A stretch of 64,000 nt of DNA, taken from positions 1,199,001-1,263,000 of the forward strand of contig NZ_CP015849.1 in NCBI RefSeq assembly GCF_001654495.1, in the 5' to 3' direction. Both the position numbers and the translations under genes were made by a program. Shown one piece after another: positions 57,186 to 64,000 of the stretch (within the stretch, counting starts at the first letter, position 1; every line of letters begins with the position of its first letter). This DNA is from Streptomyces sp. SAT1 (GTDB taxonomy: Bacteria > Actinomycetota > Actinomycetes > Streptomycetales > Streptomycetaceae). Under the pieces are notes generated by a model, which was given only the letters and a program-made list of their open reading frames with translations, had not been told where the DNA came from and did no database searches.

Positions 57186-57683
57186 CTAGGCGGTCGCCAC
57201 GTAGGTGCCGGCCGCCTTCTCCAGGCGGATCATCGGGACGCCGTCGGGGGCGTCGAAGGCACCCACCGTGCGGTAGCCGACGCGCCGGTACAGCCGCAGG
57301 TTGCCCTCGCTGCGGCGGCCGGTGTGCAGCCGGAACCGGGTGACCTGGCGCTCCTCGGCCAGCGCCGCCTCGACCGCGCCGAGCAGCCGGGCGCCGATGC
57401 CGTGCCCCTGGAGGCGGGGGTGGACGCAGAGCTTGCCGATGTCGGCGGCGCCGTCCTCGGTCACCCGCCCGCGCACCGAGCCGACCACCTCGTCGCCGAG
57501 ACGGGCCACGAAGACGCACTCGGCGGCGACCTCGTGGCGCAGCGCGTCCAGGGTCTCGACGAGCGGGTCGATGCGGTAGTTGCCGTACAGCGCCGCCTCG
57601 CTCTGGAAGCACAGGTACTGGAGCTTCAAGATCTGCTCCGCGTCCTGCTCGGCCGCCTCCGAGATGGTCACGCTCATGCCCAT
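57186..57683 (-). CDS. GNAT-family N-acetyltransferase
   Basis: 165 residues. GNAT core: ECVFVARLGDEVVGSVRG, acetyl-CoA loop LCVHPRLQGHGIGARLLGAVE, and the late NLRLYRRVGYRTVG motif. Three in-frame starts: GTG 57704, ATG 57683 and ATG 57677; GGGAGG lies about 9 bases before 57683. Probably acts on a small amine; unknown. Faces the two membrane proteins; a small G/C hairpin (57155-57174) lies between. Confidence 0.85.
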   Translation of the reverse strand: MGMSVTISEAAEQDAEQILKLQYLCFQSEAALYGNYRIDPLVETLDALRHEVAAECVFVARLGDEVVGSVRGRVTEDGAADIGKLCVHPRLQGHGIGARLLGAVEAALAEERQVTRFRLHTGRRSEGNLRLYRRVGYRTVGAFDAPDGVPMIRLEKAAGTYVATA

Positions 57684-57728
57684 GTGCGCACGCCTCCCGC
57701 TCACCTGATCACCTGTCGTCCCCCACTC

Positions 57729-58235
57729 CTATCCCCGGGCTTGTCGCGCCGCAACCTCCGGTGCCAGCAAACGCCGCAGACATCCCAGACATCTGGAACG
57801 TTCCGGTCCCAGACTGCCCTGTGAGATACCCAACTCCCCCGCGATCTCCCGGTAGGTGAGGTCCCGCGGGGACAGCAGCGCCTCCAGCAGCCGGGGGCAG
57901 CGGCCGGGCAGCCGGCGCACCGCCTCGCGCAGGGCGCGCTCCCGCGCGGCGGCCAGCGCCATGGGTTCGGGGCCGCGCTCGCTGTCGTCGGCGGGCTCCG
58001 GGCCGTACGGCCGCTCGATGCTGACGGTGCGTCGCGTCCTGCGCGCCTCGGAGCGGACCGCGCGGCGCAGCCAGCCCCCGGGGTCGCGTGGCGGCCCGTC
58101 CGCCTCCAGATGCTCCAGCAGCCTGAGCCAGACCGCCTGTTCCAGGTCGCCGGGTTCCGTACCGGCGGCATGTGCCTCCGCCGATGCCTCGGCGACGAGC
58201 AGGGGACGCAGGGCGGCGAGCAGGTCGTCTGTCAT
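57729..58235 (-). CDS. Small sigma-70-like (ECF-type) protein
   Basis: 168 residues. A sigma-2-like part (GDLEQAVWLRLLEHLEADG through WLRRAVRSEARRTRR) and a clear sigma-4 helix-turn-helix (LTYREIAGELGISQGSLG), separated by a 40-residue linker. No anti-sigma gene is adjacent. ATG at 58235 is preferred to the GTG at 58244. It may be a regulator rather than a classical ECF sigma, as sigma-2 is short. Confidence 0.75.
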   Translation of the reverse strand: MTDDLLAALRPLLVAEASAEAHAAGTEPGDLEQAVWLRLLEHLEADGPPRDPGGWLRRAVRSEARRTRRTVSIERPYGPEPADDSERGPEPMALAAARERALREAVRRLPGRCPRLLEALLSPRDLTYREIAGELGISQGSLGPERSRCLGCLRRLLAPEVAARQARG

Positions 58236-58310
58236 ATGCGGCACGACGCGGCCGCCCCGGCGGCGGGTTGCCGGGACGGCCTGCGTTCACACCGACGAGG
58301 GCGGGGCGGC

Positions 58311-59549
58311 TCAGCGGTTGACGGACCGTCCGGCCAGGAAGTCCTCGCGGGCGAGGAGGCCGGTGTCCGCGTTGTCGGTGAAGATGCCGTCGATACCGGT
58401 CGCGAAGTACGCCTGGAACAGTCCGAAGGAGTCGCCGTAGGCGTCCTTGGCGGTGCCCTTGCGGAACTTCGGCGGCAGGAACGGGTTCTCGTTGCGCATG
58501 GTGTAGGGGTGCAGGACCAGGCCCACGGCGTGCGCGTCGCGCACCAGCGTGCTGGGCCGGCCGAGGTTGCCGTCGGCCTCCTTGGGGATGATCAGGTCCA
58601 CGGTCGGGCCGATGCCCTGCGCGTAGCCGGCGATCTCCCGCAGGCCCTTGGGGGTGATGAGGTCGGCGACCGTGCGCGGGTCGCCCGCCTCGACGAAGTC
58701 GTACGGGCGGCTGCCCGCGTCCGACAGCAGCACGGCCAGCGGGTTGTCGACGAGCCGGTTGAGCCGCTGGATGCTGGTCGGCTCGAAGGACTGGAGGATG
58801 ACCGGCGAGTTCCGGCCGTCCTTGCCGTACTTGCGCAGCAGCTTCGCCACCCGCTCCTCCAGGCCGAGGCCCAGCTTGCGGAAGTAGGTGGGGTGCTTGG
58901 TCTCGGGGTAGATCCACACCTGCCGGCCGCGGCGCCGGGTCTGCTCGTCCTGCCACTTCAGGACCTCTTCGAAGGTGGGGATCTCCCAGCGCCCGTTGTA
59001 GAGGGTGTTGTGCGGGCGGTTGGCCGGGATGCGCTCGACCGCGCGCAGCCGCTTCAGCTCGGCGAGGGTGAAGTCCTCGGTGAACCAGCCGGTGGTGGGC
59101 ACCCCGTCGAGCACCTTGGTGGTCTTCCGGCCGGCGAACTCCGGGTGGTCGGCGACGTCCGTGGTGCCGCCGATCTCCGGCTCGTGCCGGCACACGAGGT
59201 GGCCGTCGCGGGTGGGCACCAGGTCGCCGGCCTCGACGACATGGGCGCCGAGGTCGAGGGCGAGCTCGTAGGAGCCGAAGGTGTGCTCGGGCCGGTAGCC
59301 GCTGGCGCCCCGGTGGCCGATGACCGTGGGCACGGGCAGGCTCTTCAGGCCGCCCCGGTGGCCGGCCGGCCGCGCGGCCGCGCCCCGCTCCGGTCCGCCC
59401 TGCGCGGCGCTCGCCGTGCCCGGCATGCCGAGGACCGCTCCGCCGGCGCCGAGCACCGCCGCGCCGAGCAGCGCCCGGCGCCCGGCCCCGCCCGTGCGCT
59501 CGCCGGACTCGCGCGTGTCCGCCTGCCGTTCCGGCTGCTGCCTGCCCAT
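58311..59549 (-). CDS. Secreted glycerophosphodiester phosphodiesterase
   Basis: 412 residues. A twin-arginine-type signal (GRRALLGAAVLGAGGAVLG) precedes an extracellular GDPD barrel: catalytic HRGASGYRPEHT, the VEAGDLVPTRDGHLVCRHE metal segment and the late IDGIFTDNADTG. It splits glycerophosphodiesters for phosphate or carbon. ATG at 59549 has AGGAGG upstream. The divergent upstream region holds two GTTCACC heptamers (59685-59691 plus, 59716-59722 minus), the PhoP box core. Confidence 0.9.
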   Translation of the reverse strand: MGRQQPERQADTRESGERTGGAGRRALLGAAVLGAGGAVLGMPGTASAAQGGPERGAAARPAGHRGGLKSLPVPTVIGHRGASGYRPEHTFGSYELALDLGAHVVEAGDLVPTRDGHLVCRHEPEIGGTTDVADHPEFAGRKTTKVLDGVPTTGWFTEDFTLAELKRLRAVERIPANRPHNTLYNGRWEIPTFEEVLKWQDEQTRRRGRQVWIYPETKHPTYFRKLGLGLEERVAKLLRKYGKDGRNSPVILQSFEPTSIQRLNRLVDNPLAVLLSDAGSRPYDFVEAGDPRTVADLITPKGLREIAGYAQGIGPTVDLIIPKEADGNLGRPSTLVRDAHAVGLVLHPYTMRNENPFLPPKFRKGTAKDAYGDSFGLFQAYFATGIDGIFTDNADTGLLAREDFLAGRSVNR

Positions 59550-59836
59550 GAACCGCCTCCTGGTCTCGTCCCGTCGGTGCGCGCCGATCGTAGGGGGGAG
59601 GGGGTGACGGACGGGAGACGCCGAGCGGAACACGCGGGTGACGCGGGATGACACCCCGTAACCTCGGTCACACCGCCGTACGCCGTTCACCGCGTCGCAA
59701 CACGACTCCCGCGCAGGTGAACGCACGTCAACAGTGGGTAAGAGGTGGTGCGCCCGATGTGCATTCCGGGCCGTGCCGCGAGTATCGTCCTCACCTGCAC
59801 AGACACATACCGCATCCCTTGGCACCGGAGGGCCCG

Positions 59837-60508
59837 TTGTCCCGCTTCGCGTTCATCAAGGCAGTGCTCGGTCCGATCATGCGCCTGATGTTCCGCATGC
59901 GAGTGGAGGGCGCGGAGCGCATTCCCGGCGACGGTCCGGTCATCCTGGCGGGCAACCACCTGACGTTCATCGACTCGATGATCCTGCCGGTCGTCTGCGA
60001 CCGGCAGGTCTTCTTCATCGGCAAGGACGAGTACGTCACGGGCAAGGGGTTCAAGGGCCGGCTGATGGCCTGGTTCTTCACCGGTGTCGGCATGATCCCG
60101 GTCGACCGCGACGGCGGCCGGGGCGGGGTGGCCGCGCTGATGACCGGCCGCCGGGTGCTGGAGGAGCAGAAGATCTTCGGCATCTACCCCGAGGGCACGC
60201 GCTCCCCCGACGGGCGGCTGTACCGGGGGCGCACCGGTATCGCGCGGCTGACGCTGATGACCGGGGCGCCCGTCGTGCCGTTCGCCATGATCGGCACCGA
60301 CAAGCTCCAGCCGGGCGGCACGGGGCTGCCCCGGCCGGGCAAGGTCACCGTGCGCTTCGGTGAGCCGATGGAGTTCTCCCGCTACGAGGGCATGGACCGT
60401 GACCGGTATGTGCTGCGGGCGGTGACGGACTCGGTGATGACCGAGGTCATGCGGTTGTCGGGGCAGGAGTACGTGGACATGTACGCCACCAAGGCGAAGG
60501 CGGCGTGA
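59837..60508 (+). CDS. 1-acyl-sn-glycerol-3-phosphate acyltransferase family protein
   Basis: 223 residues, PlsC family. HX4D motif in AGNHLTFIDSMI, the FFIGKDEYVTGKG segment, and GIYPEGTRSPDGRLYRG and GAPVVPFAMIGTDK. Acylates lysophosphatidate or a related lipid at the membrane. TTG at 59837 is selected: GGAGGG lies just before and the conserved SRFAFIKAVLGP follows. Confidence 0.9.
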   Translation: MSRFAFIKAVLGPIMRLMFRMRVEGAERIPGDGPVILAGNHLTFIDSMILPVVCDRQVFFIGKDEYVTGKGFKGRLMAWFFTGVGMIPVDRDGGRGGVAALMTGRRVLEEQKIFGIYPEGTRSPDGRLYRGRTGIARLTLMTGAPVVPFAMIGTDKLQPGGTGLPRPGKVTVRFGEPMEFSRYEGMDRDRYVLRAVTDSVMTEVMRLSGQEYVDMYATKAKAA

Positions 60509-60579
60509 GCCTTCGGCGATCGGGCGGGTGGGCGCCGTAGGGGGTGCGGTTCGCCGCCGGGTGCGGGTGTGTGGGGGTT

Positions 60580-60620
60580 GTTCGCGCCGTTCCCCGCGCC
60601 CCTTTCGGGGCGCGCCGCTC
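60580..60620. repeat. Streptomyces intergenic palindrome (terminator)
   Basis: GCGCCCC (60596-60602) and GGGGCGC (60607-60613) form a stem with a TTTC loop, preceded by CGCCGTTCCCC. This TTCCCCGCGCCCC / GGGGCGC element is a familiar dispersed repeat downstream of Streptomyces genes. It lies between the convergent acyltransferase and MFS genes and probably ends both. Confidence 0.75.
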
Positions 60621-60633
60621 CTCGTCGGAGTGG

Positions 60634-62145
60634 TCAGAGTTTCTGGTTCTTCAGGAGGAACCACGCTGCCGCCGCGGCTGTCAGCAGGACGGCCGCGCCC
60701 GCGCCCGAGGCCAGGTGGAGGCCGTGGACGAAGGAGTCGCGGGCCGCGGACAGCAGGGCCTCGGCGGTGGGGGCGGGCAGGCCGGCCGCCGCCTCCACGG
60801 CGCCGCCCAGCGACTCGTGGGCCTGCGGGGGTGTGCCCGCCGGGCCGGTGAAGCCGCGGTAGGCGGCGGTCACGATGGAGCCGAGCAGGGCGATGCCCAG
60901 GGCCGCGCCGAGTTCGTACGCCGTCTCCGAGACCGCCGAGGCGGCGCCCGCCTGGTCCTTGGGCACGCTGGAGAGGATCACGTCGGCGGTCACGGTGAAG
61001 GAGAGTCCGGCGCCGACGCCGACCACCAGCAGTGCCGCGCCCAGCAGCGGATAGCCGGTCGCGCCGCTGAGCGTGGTCAGCGCGGCCAGGGACAGGCCGA
61101 CGGCGGCCAGTCCGCCGGAGACCACCGCCCGCACCGAGAAGCGCCGGGCCGCGGTGCCCGCCACCAGACCGGCCGCCACCGCGCCGACGGCGGCCGGCAG
61201 CTCGGCCAGGCCCGCCTCGAACGGCCGCCTGCCCTGGACCAGTTGCAGATACTGGGAGAGGAAGAAGACCAGCCCGGACATGCCGAGGACGGTCAGCAGG
61301 TCGGCGAGGACGGCACCGCTGAAGCCGCGGCTGCGGAACAGCCGCATGTCCAGCAGCGGCACGGGCATCGTGAGCTGGCGGCGGACGAAGCCGTACAGCC
61401 CGGCCACGCCGAGCAGGCCCGCGCCGAGGACCGGCCAGGTGAACCCGTGCGCCGCGGCCTCCTTGACCGCGTACACGGTGGCGATCATGCCGACCAGTGA
61501 CAGCATGACGCTGGCCAGGTCCCAGGGGCCCGGGTCCGGGTTGCGGGACTCGGGCAGCAGCCGGATGCCGACCAACACCAGCACGGCCATCACCGGCAGA
61601 TTGATCAGGAAGACCGAGCCCCACCAGAAGTGTTCGAGCAGGAACCCGCCGACGATGGGACCCACGGCCATGCCCGCCGAGGCGGCCGCGCCCCAGATGC
61701 CGACCGCGAGGCTGCGCTCGCGCGGGTCGTGGAAGAGGTTGCGGATCAGGGCGAGCGTGGCCGGCATCAGGGTGGCACCGGCGACACCGAGCAGCGCCCG
61801 TGCCAGGATCATCAGTTCCGGCGAGGTCGCGTAGGCGTTGAGCACGGAGATCAGGCCGAAGGCGACGGCGCCGCAGAGCAGGATGCGCTTGCGTCCGATG
61901 CGGTCGCCGAGGCTGCCCATGGAGACGAGCAGACCGGCGATGACGAACGAGTAGACGTCGCCTATCCACAGCAGCTGGGTGCCGGAGGGCTTGAGGTCCT
62001 CACTGATGTACGGGGTCGCGAGACCGAGGACGGTCGCGTCGACGGCCACCAGCAGCACGGCCAGGACGAGGACGCCGAGCGCGAGCCAGCGGCCCGGTCG
62101 CTTCTCCGTCTCCGTCGTGCGGGCCGGCCGCAGGGTGCTGGTCAT
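60634..62145 (-). CDS. DHA2/EmrB-type MFS multidrug exporter
   Basis: 503 residues, 14 predicted helices. MFS signatures: DATVLGLATPYIS motif D1, GSLGDRIGRKRILL motif A, RALLGVAGATLMPATLALI motif B and GIWGAAASAGMAVGPIVGG motif C. A proton-driven drug/toxin exporter; the substrate cannot be told. ATG at 62145 overlaps the TetR stop (ATGA). Confidence 0.92.
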   Translation of the reverse strand: MTSTLRPARTTETEKRPGRWLALGVLVLAVLLVAVDATVLGLATPYISEDLKPSGTQLLWIGDVYSFVIAGLLVSMGSLGDRIGRKRILLCGAVAFGLISVLNAYATSPELMILARALLGVAGATLMPATLALIRNLFHDPRERSLAVGIWGAAASAGMAVGPIVGGFLLEHFWWGSVFLINLPVMAVLVLVGIRLLPESRNPDPGPWDLASVMLSLVGMIATVYAVKEAAAHGFTWPVLGAGLLGVAGLYGFVRRQLTMPVPLLDMRLFRSRGFSGAVLADLLTVLGMSGLVFFLSQYLQLVQGRRPFEAGLAELPAAVGAVAAGLVAGTAARRFSVRAVVSGGLAAVGLSLAALTTLSGATGYPLLGAALLVVGVGAGLSFTVTADVILSSVPKDQAGAASAVSETAYELGAALGIALLGSIVTAAYRGFTGPAGTPPQAHESLGGAVEAAAGLPAPTAEALLSAARDSFVHGLHLASGAGAAVLLTAAAAAWFLLKNQKL

Positions 62146-62708
62146 GGTTCCTCTCTCCGTGGTGCGTCCGCGCGCAGTGCGCCGCCGAGCAGCAGCTCGA
62201 CCGTCATGTACGTGAAGTCCTTGGGGGCCACGCGGCCCTCGGTCACCGCCCAGGCGGCGGAGGCCAGCAGGCCGAACAGTGCCTCGGTGAGCCAGGCCGG
62301 GGTGAGGTCGATGCGGAACTCCCCGCTGTCCTGGCCGCGCCGGAACAGGGTCTCGATCCGCTCGTCGATCCGGGCCCAGCCCGCGTTCACCTCCCCGCCC
62401 TCGAACAGCTGGTTCTCGGTGTAGAGGAAGGCCAGCAGGCCGGCCGCGGGCTCGATCGCGCGGACCAGCCGGTGCACCGCGTCCCGCGCGGGCCCCTCGT
62501 CCGGGCGGGCCGCGTCCAGCGCGGCCTCGCACTCCTGGATGCCGAGCGCCTCCAGTGCCCGTACGAGCGCGTCACGTCCGGCGAAGTGCCGGTGCAGCGT
62601 GGCGCGGCTGATGCCGGCGGCCCTGGCGACCTCGTCCATCGTCGCGGTGGACTTACGGGTCAGCAGGGCCGCGGCACTGCGCAGCACGTGGTCACGATCG
62701 ACAGCCAT
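62142..62708 (-). CDS. TetR-family repressor
   Basis: 188 residues. HTH at about 24-53 (TMDEVARAAGISRATLHRHF, then AGRDALVRAL); the C-terminal ligand domain is unclassified. ATG at 62708 is chosen: the in-frame ATG at 62735 lies inside the operator. A TATGGT box precedes ATG 62708 so closely that the mRNA may be leaderless. Overlaps the MFS gene; likely represses the pair. Confidence 0.88.
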   Translation of the reverse strand: MAVDRDHVLRSAAALLTRKSTATMDEVARAAGISRATLHRHFAGRDALVRALEALGIQECEAALDAARPDEGPARDAVHRLVRAIEPAAGLLAFLYTENQLFEGGEVNAGWARIDERIETLFRRGQDSGEFRIDLTPAWLTEALFGLLASAAWAVTEGRVAPKDFTYMTVELLLGGALRADAPRREEP

Positions 62709-62726
62709 GAGACAACCATACACCGA

Positions 62727-62746
62727 ATGAGACATTCATGTCTCAT
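62727..62746. promoter_or_regulatory. Palindromic TetR operator
   Basis: ATGAGACAT-TC-ATGTCTCAT, perfect 9-bp arms and a 2-base spacer, directly upstream of tetR. A third half-site (ATGAGACA, 62707-62714) covers the start codon. It overlaps the predicted promoter, so binding would block transcription (autorepression). Confidence 0.75.
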
Positions 62747-62840
62747 GAGCGGCATGCGCGTCTCAGTGGTCCGGGCCGGGCGCGGCGCAGGACGTGGGGC
62801 GTGAGACGTGGTGCGCGGGACGTGAGAGGACCGTGGGAGA

Positions 62841-63812
62841 TCAGTGCCAGGGGAGCTGGCCGCGCTGCCGCCAGTACGCCTGCGGCTCCTCGGCCAGGGC
62901 GTCGAGGCGGGCCGCCTGCTCGTCGTCCAGGTCGACGGCCGGGGCGTGCAGATTGGAGACGAGCTGGTCGACGGTGGCGGCGCCGGAGAGCACCACGCCC
63001 GCCCAGGGGCGGCGCAGGATCAGGGCGAGGGCGACCGCGTCGCAGCCGTAACCGGTGCTCCGGGCCACCTCGCGCAGGGCCTCGGGCGCGTCGGGGCCGG
63101 CCAGCCGGCCGTTCGCCATGCCCTCCTTGACGATCACGGCGAGCCCCGCGTCGTGCGCCTCGGCGAGGGCGGGCCCGGCGGAGGTCTCCAGGGCGTTGTA
63201 CGTCGACTGGACGGTGCGGAACAGCGGCTCGCCGTCCACGGTCACGGCGAGGGCGGCCCGGATCGCGTCGGCCTGGGCGGGGCCGCTGGTGGAGAAGCCG
63301 ACGGTCAGCCCCGAGGCGGCGGACTCGGCGAGCCGGGCGTGCAGTTCCTTGTCGGTCAGGGCGGGGCTGTCCGGGGTCACCGAGTGGATCTGGTAGAGGT
63401 CGAGCCGGTCGCCGAGCAGCGCGGCGCTCTCGGCGCGCTGGCGCGCGTAGGTGGCCGCGCCGTGGTCCTTGACCTCGTGCTGTGCGGCGTCGGTGCGCCA
63501 GTCGGCCGTGTAGGTGTAGCCCCACTTGCTGCCGACAACGACGTCGTCGATCTCCGGGCGAGCGCGCAGCCAGTCGGCGAGGAACTCCTCGGAGCGGCCG
63601 TAGGAGCGGGCGGCGTCCAGATAGCGCACACCCTGGGCGTAGGCGGCGTCCAGCAGTTCGTGCGTACGGGCGCGCAGGGCGTCCACGGAGCGGTCGGCTC
63701 CGAGGTCGCGGTCCCGGCCCAGGTTGATGTATCCGGGGCGCCCCACGGCGGCCAGGCCCAGGCCGAGGTGGCAGGTGGGGGTGGTGGCTGCGGCCAGTCG
63801 CGCGAAGGGCAT
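62841..63812 (-). CDS. Aldo/keto reductase
   Basis: 323 residues, NADPH-dependent barrel. Catalytic Asp and Tyr in RYLDAARSYGRSEEF, Lys in VVVGSKWGYT, His in LDLYQIHSVTPD. The family reduces aldehydes/ketones. ATG at 63812 used; GTG at 63851 would add 13 unsupported residues. No SD clearly decides. Confidence 0.85.
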   Translation of the reverse strand: MPFARLAAATTPTCHLGLGLAAVGRPGYINLGRDRDLGADRSVDALRARTHELLDAAYAQGVRYLDAARSYGRSEEFLADWLRARPEIDDVVVGSKWGYTYTADWRTDAAQHEVKDHGAATYARQRAESAALLGDRLDLYQIHSVTPDSPALTDKELHARLAESAASGLTVGFSTSGPAQADAIRAALAVTVDGEPLFRTVQSTYNALETSAGPALAEAHDAGLAVIVKEGMANGRLAGPDAPEALREVARSTGYGCDAVALALILRRPWAGVVLSGAATVDQLVSNLHAPAVDLDDEQAARLDALAEEPQAYWRQRGQLPWH

Positions 63813-63884
63813 CGCGGGCTCCGTTCGGGTCGGCTCCGTACTGCGGACCAACGTACCCGCGATGCCCTCCCGGGCACGTACCGG

Positions 63885-64000
63885 CTACTTCCTGGCGTCC
63901 GCCCAGGCGTGCTGGGCGGCCACGTCGGCCTTGATCTCGGCGAGCTGGACCGCGACCGCGCTCGGGGCGGTGCCGCCGCGGCCGTCGCGGGAGGCGAGGG
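63885..64000 (-). CDS. argH: Argininosuccinate lyase, C-terminal end (partial)
   Basis: The minus strand is open from the window edge to TAG (63887-63885). The 38 codons read LASRDGRGGTAPSAVAVQL and then AEIKADVAAQHAWADARK, the typical end of actinobacterial ArgH. The active site lies outside the window. Confidence 0.8.
   Translation of the reverse strand, partial: LASRDGRGGTAPSAVAVQLAEIKADVAAQHAWADARK

Overview
The window is high-GC DNA with GTG/TTG starts, ATGA and GTGA stop-start overlaps, tRNA genes mostly without an encoded CCA, and Streptomyces marker genes: the sporulation activator ssgB, a PGPGW membrane protein, a PIM-lipid operon and a cytosine-rich palindromic intergenic repeat. 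It looks like core chromosome of a Streptomyces. From memory the order follows S. coelicolor around hisS, relA, secDF, ruvCAB, pdxST, pimA, thrS, ssgB, metNIQ and argH. All calls rest on reading the sequence and its translations by eye; no database search was run.

Region 1 (1-31440) is mainly a long minus-strand housekeeping block: thrS, HIT phosphorylase, pgsA, PIM acyltransferase, pimA, a LemA-like protein, pdxS, pdxT, a YebC regulator, ruvC-ruvA-ruvB, yajC, secD-secF, apt, relA, an MBL hydrolase and hisS. It joins PI and PI-mannoside synthesis, PLP synthesis, Holliday junction processing, Sec export, adenine salvage and the stringent response. The order is also that of the Mycobacterium Rv2580c-Rv2614c block. 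Plus-strand insertions break it: a cyclophilin, a DUF349 protein with an odd 5' hairpin, and an EF-G paralogue followed by a large unknown membrane protein. At the left edge is an ABC exporter whose permease has an in-frame TGA. A coupled DUF4365/unknown pair stands divergent to a DEDDh exonuclease.

Region 2 (31440-42600) is a patchwork: a multiply frameshifted ATPase-type regulator remnant, two tRNA-Val(CAC) genes, an SRPBCC protein, PGPGW protein, ssgB, a CGNR zinc-finger regulator, two small membrane proteins, a DsbA-like oxidoreductase, a tandem GNAT protein, pabB-pabC, a tRNA cluster (Gly, Cys, three Val-GAC) with a visible promoter and terminator, a zinc-ribbon protein and an APH-family kinase.

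Region 3 (42600-52900) holds a membrane Ser/Thr kinase, an SpoU methyltransferase and late cobalamin genes: a CysG-like SUMT, a giant disordered-BluB-CobT fusion, and CobL. Region 4 (52900-64000) holds the metNIQ methionine importer behind a Cys/Met-rich leader ORF, two small membrane proteins, a GNAT enzyme, a sigma-like protein, a secreted GDPD, an acyltransferase, a TetR-MFS pair with a palindromic operator, an aldo/keto reductase and the 3' end of argH.

Most convergent or operon-end junctions carry clear stem-loop terminators. No phage, plasmid, IS element or CRISPR was seen. The best leads for undescribed biology are the DUF4365 module, the DUF349 5' hairpin, the metN leader ORF and the U-tract terminator ahead of the BluB-CobT fusion.
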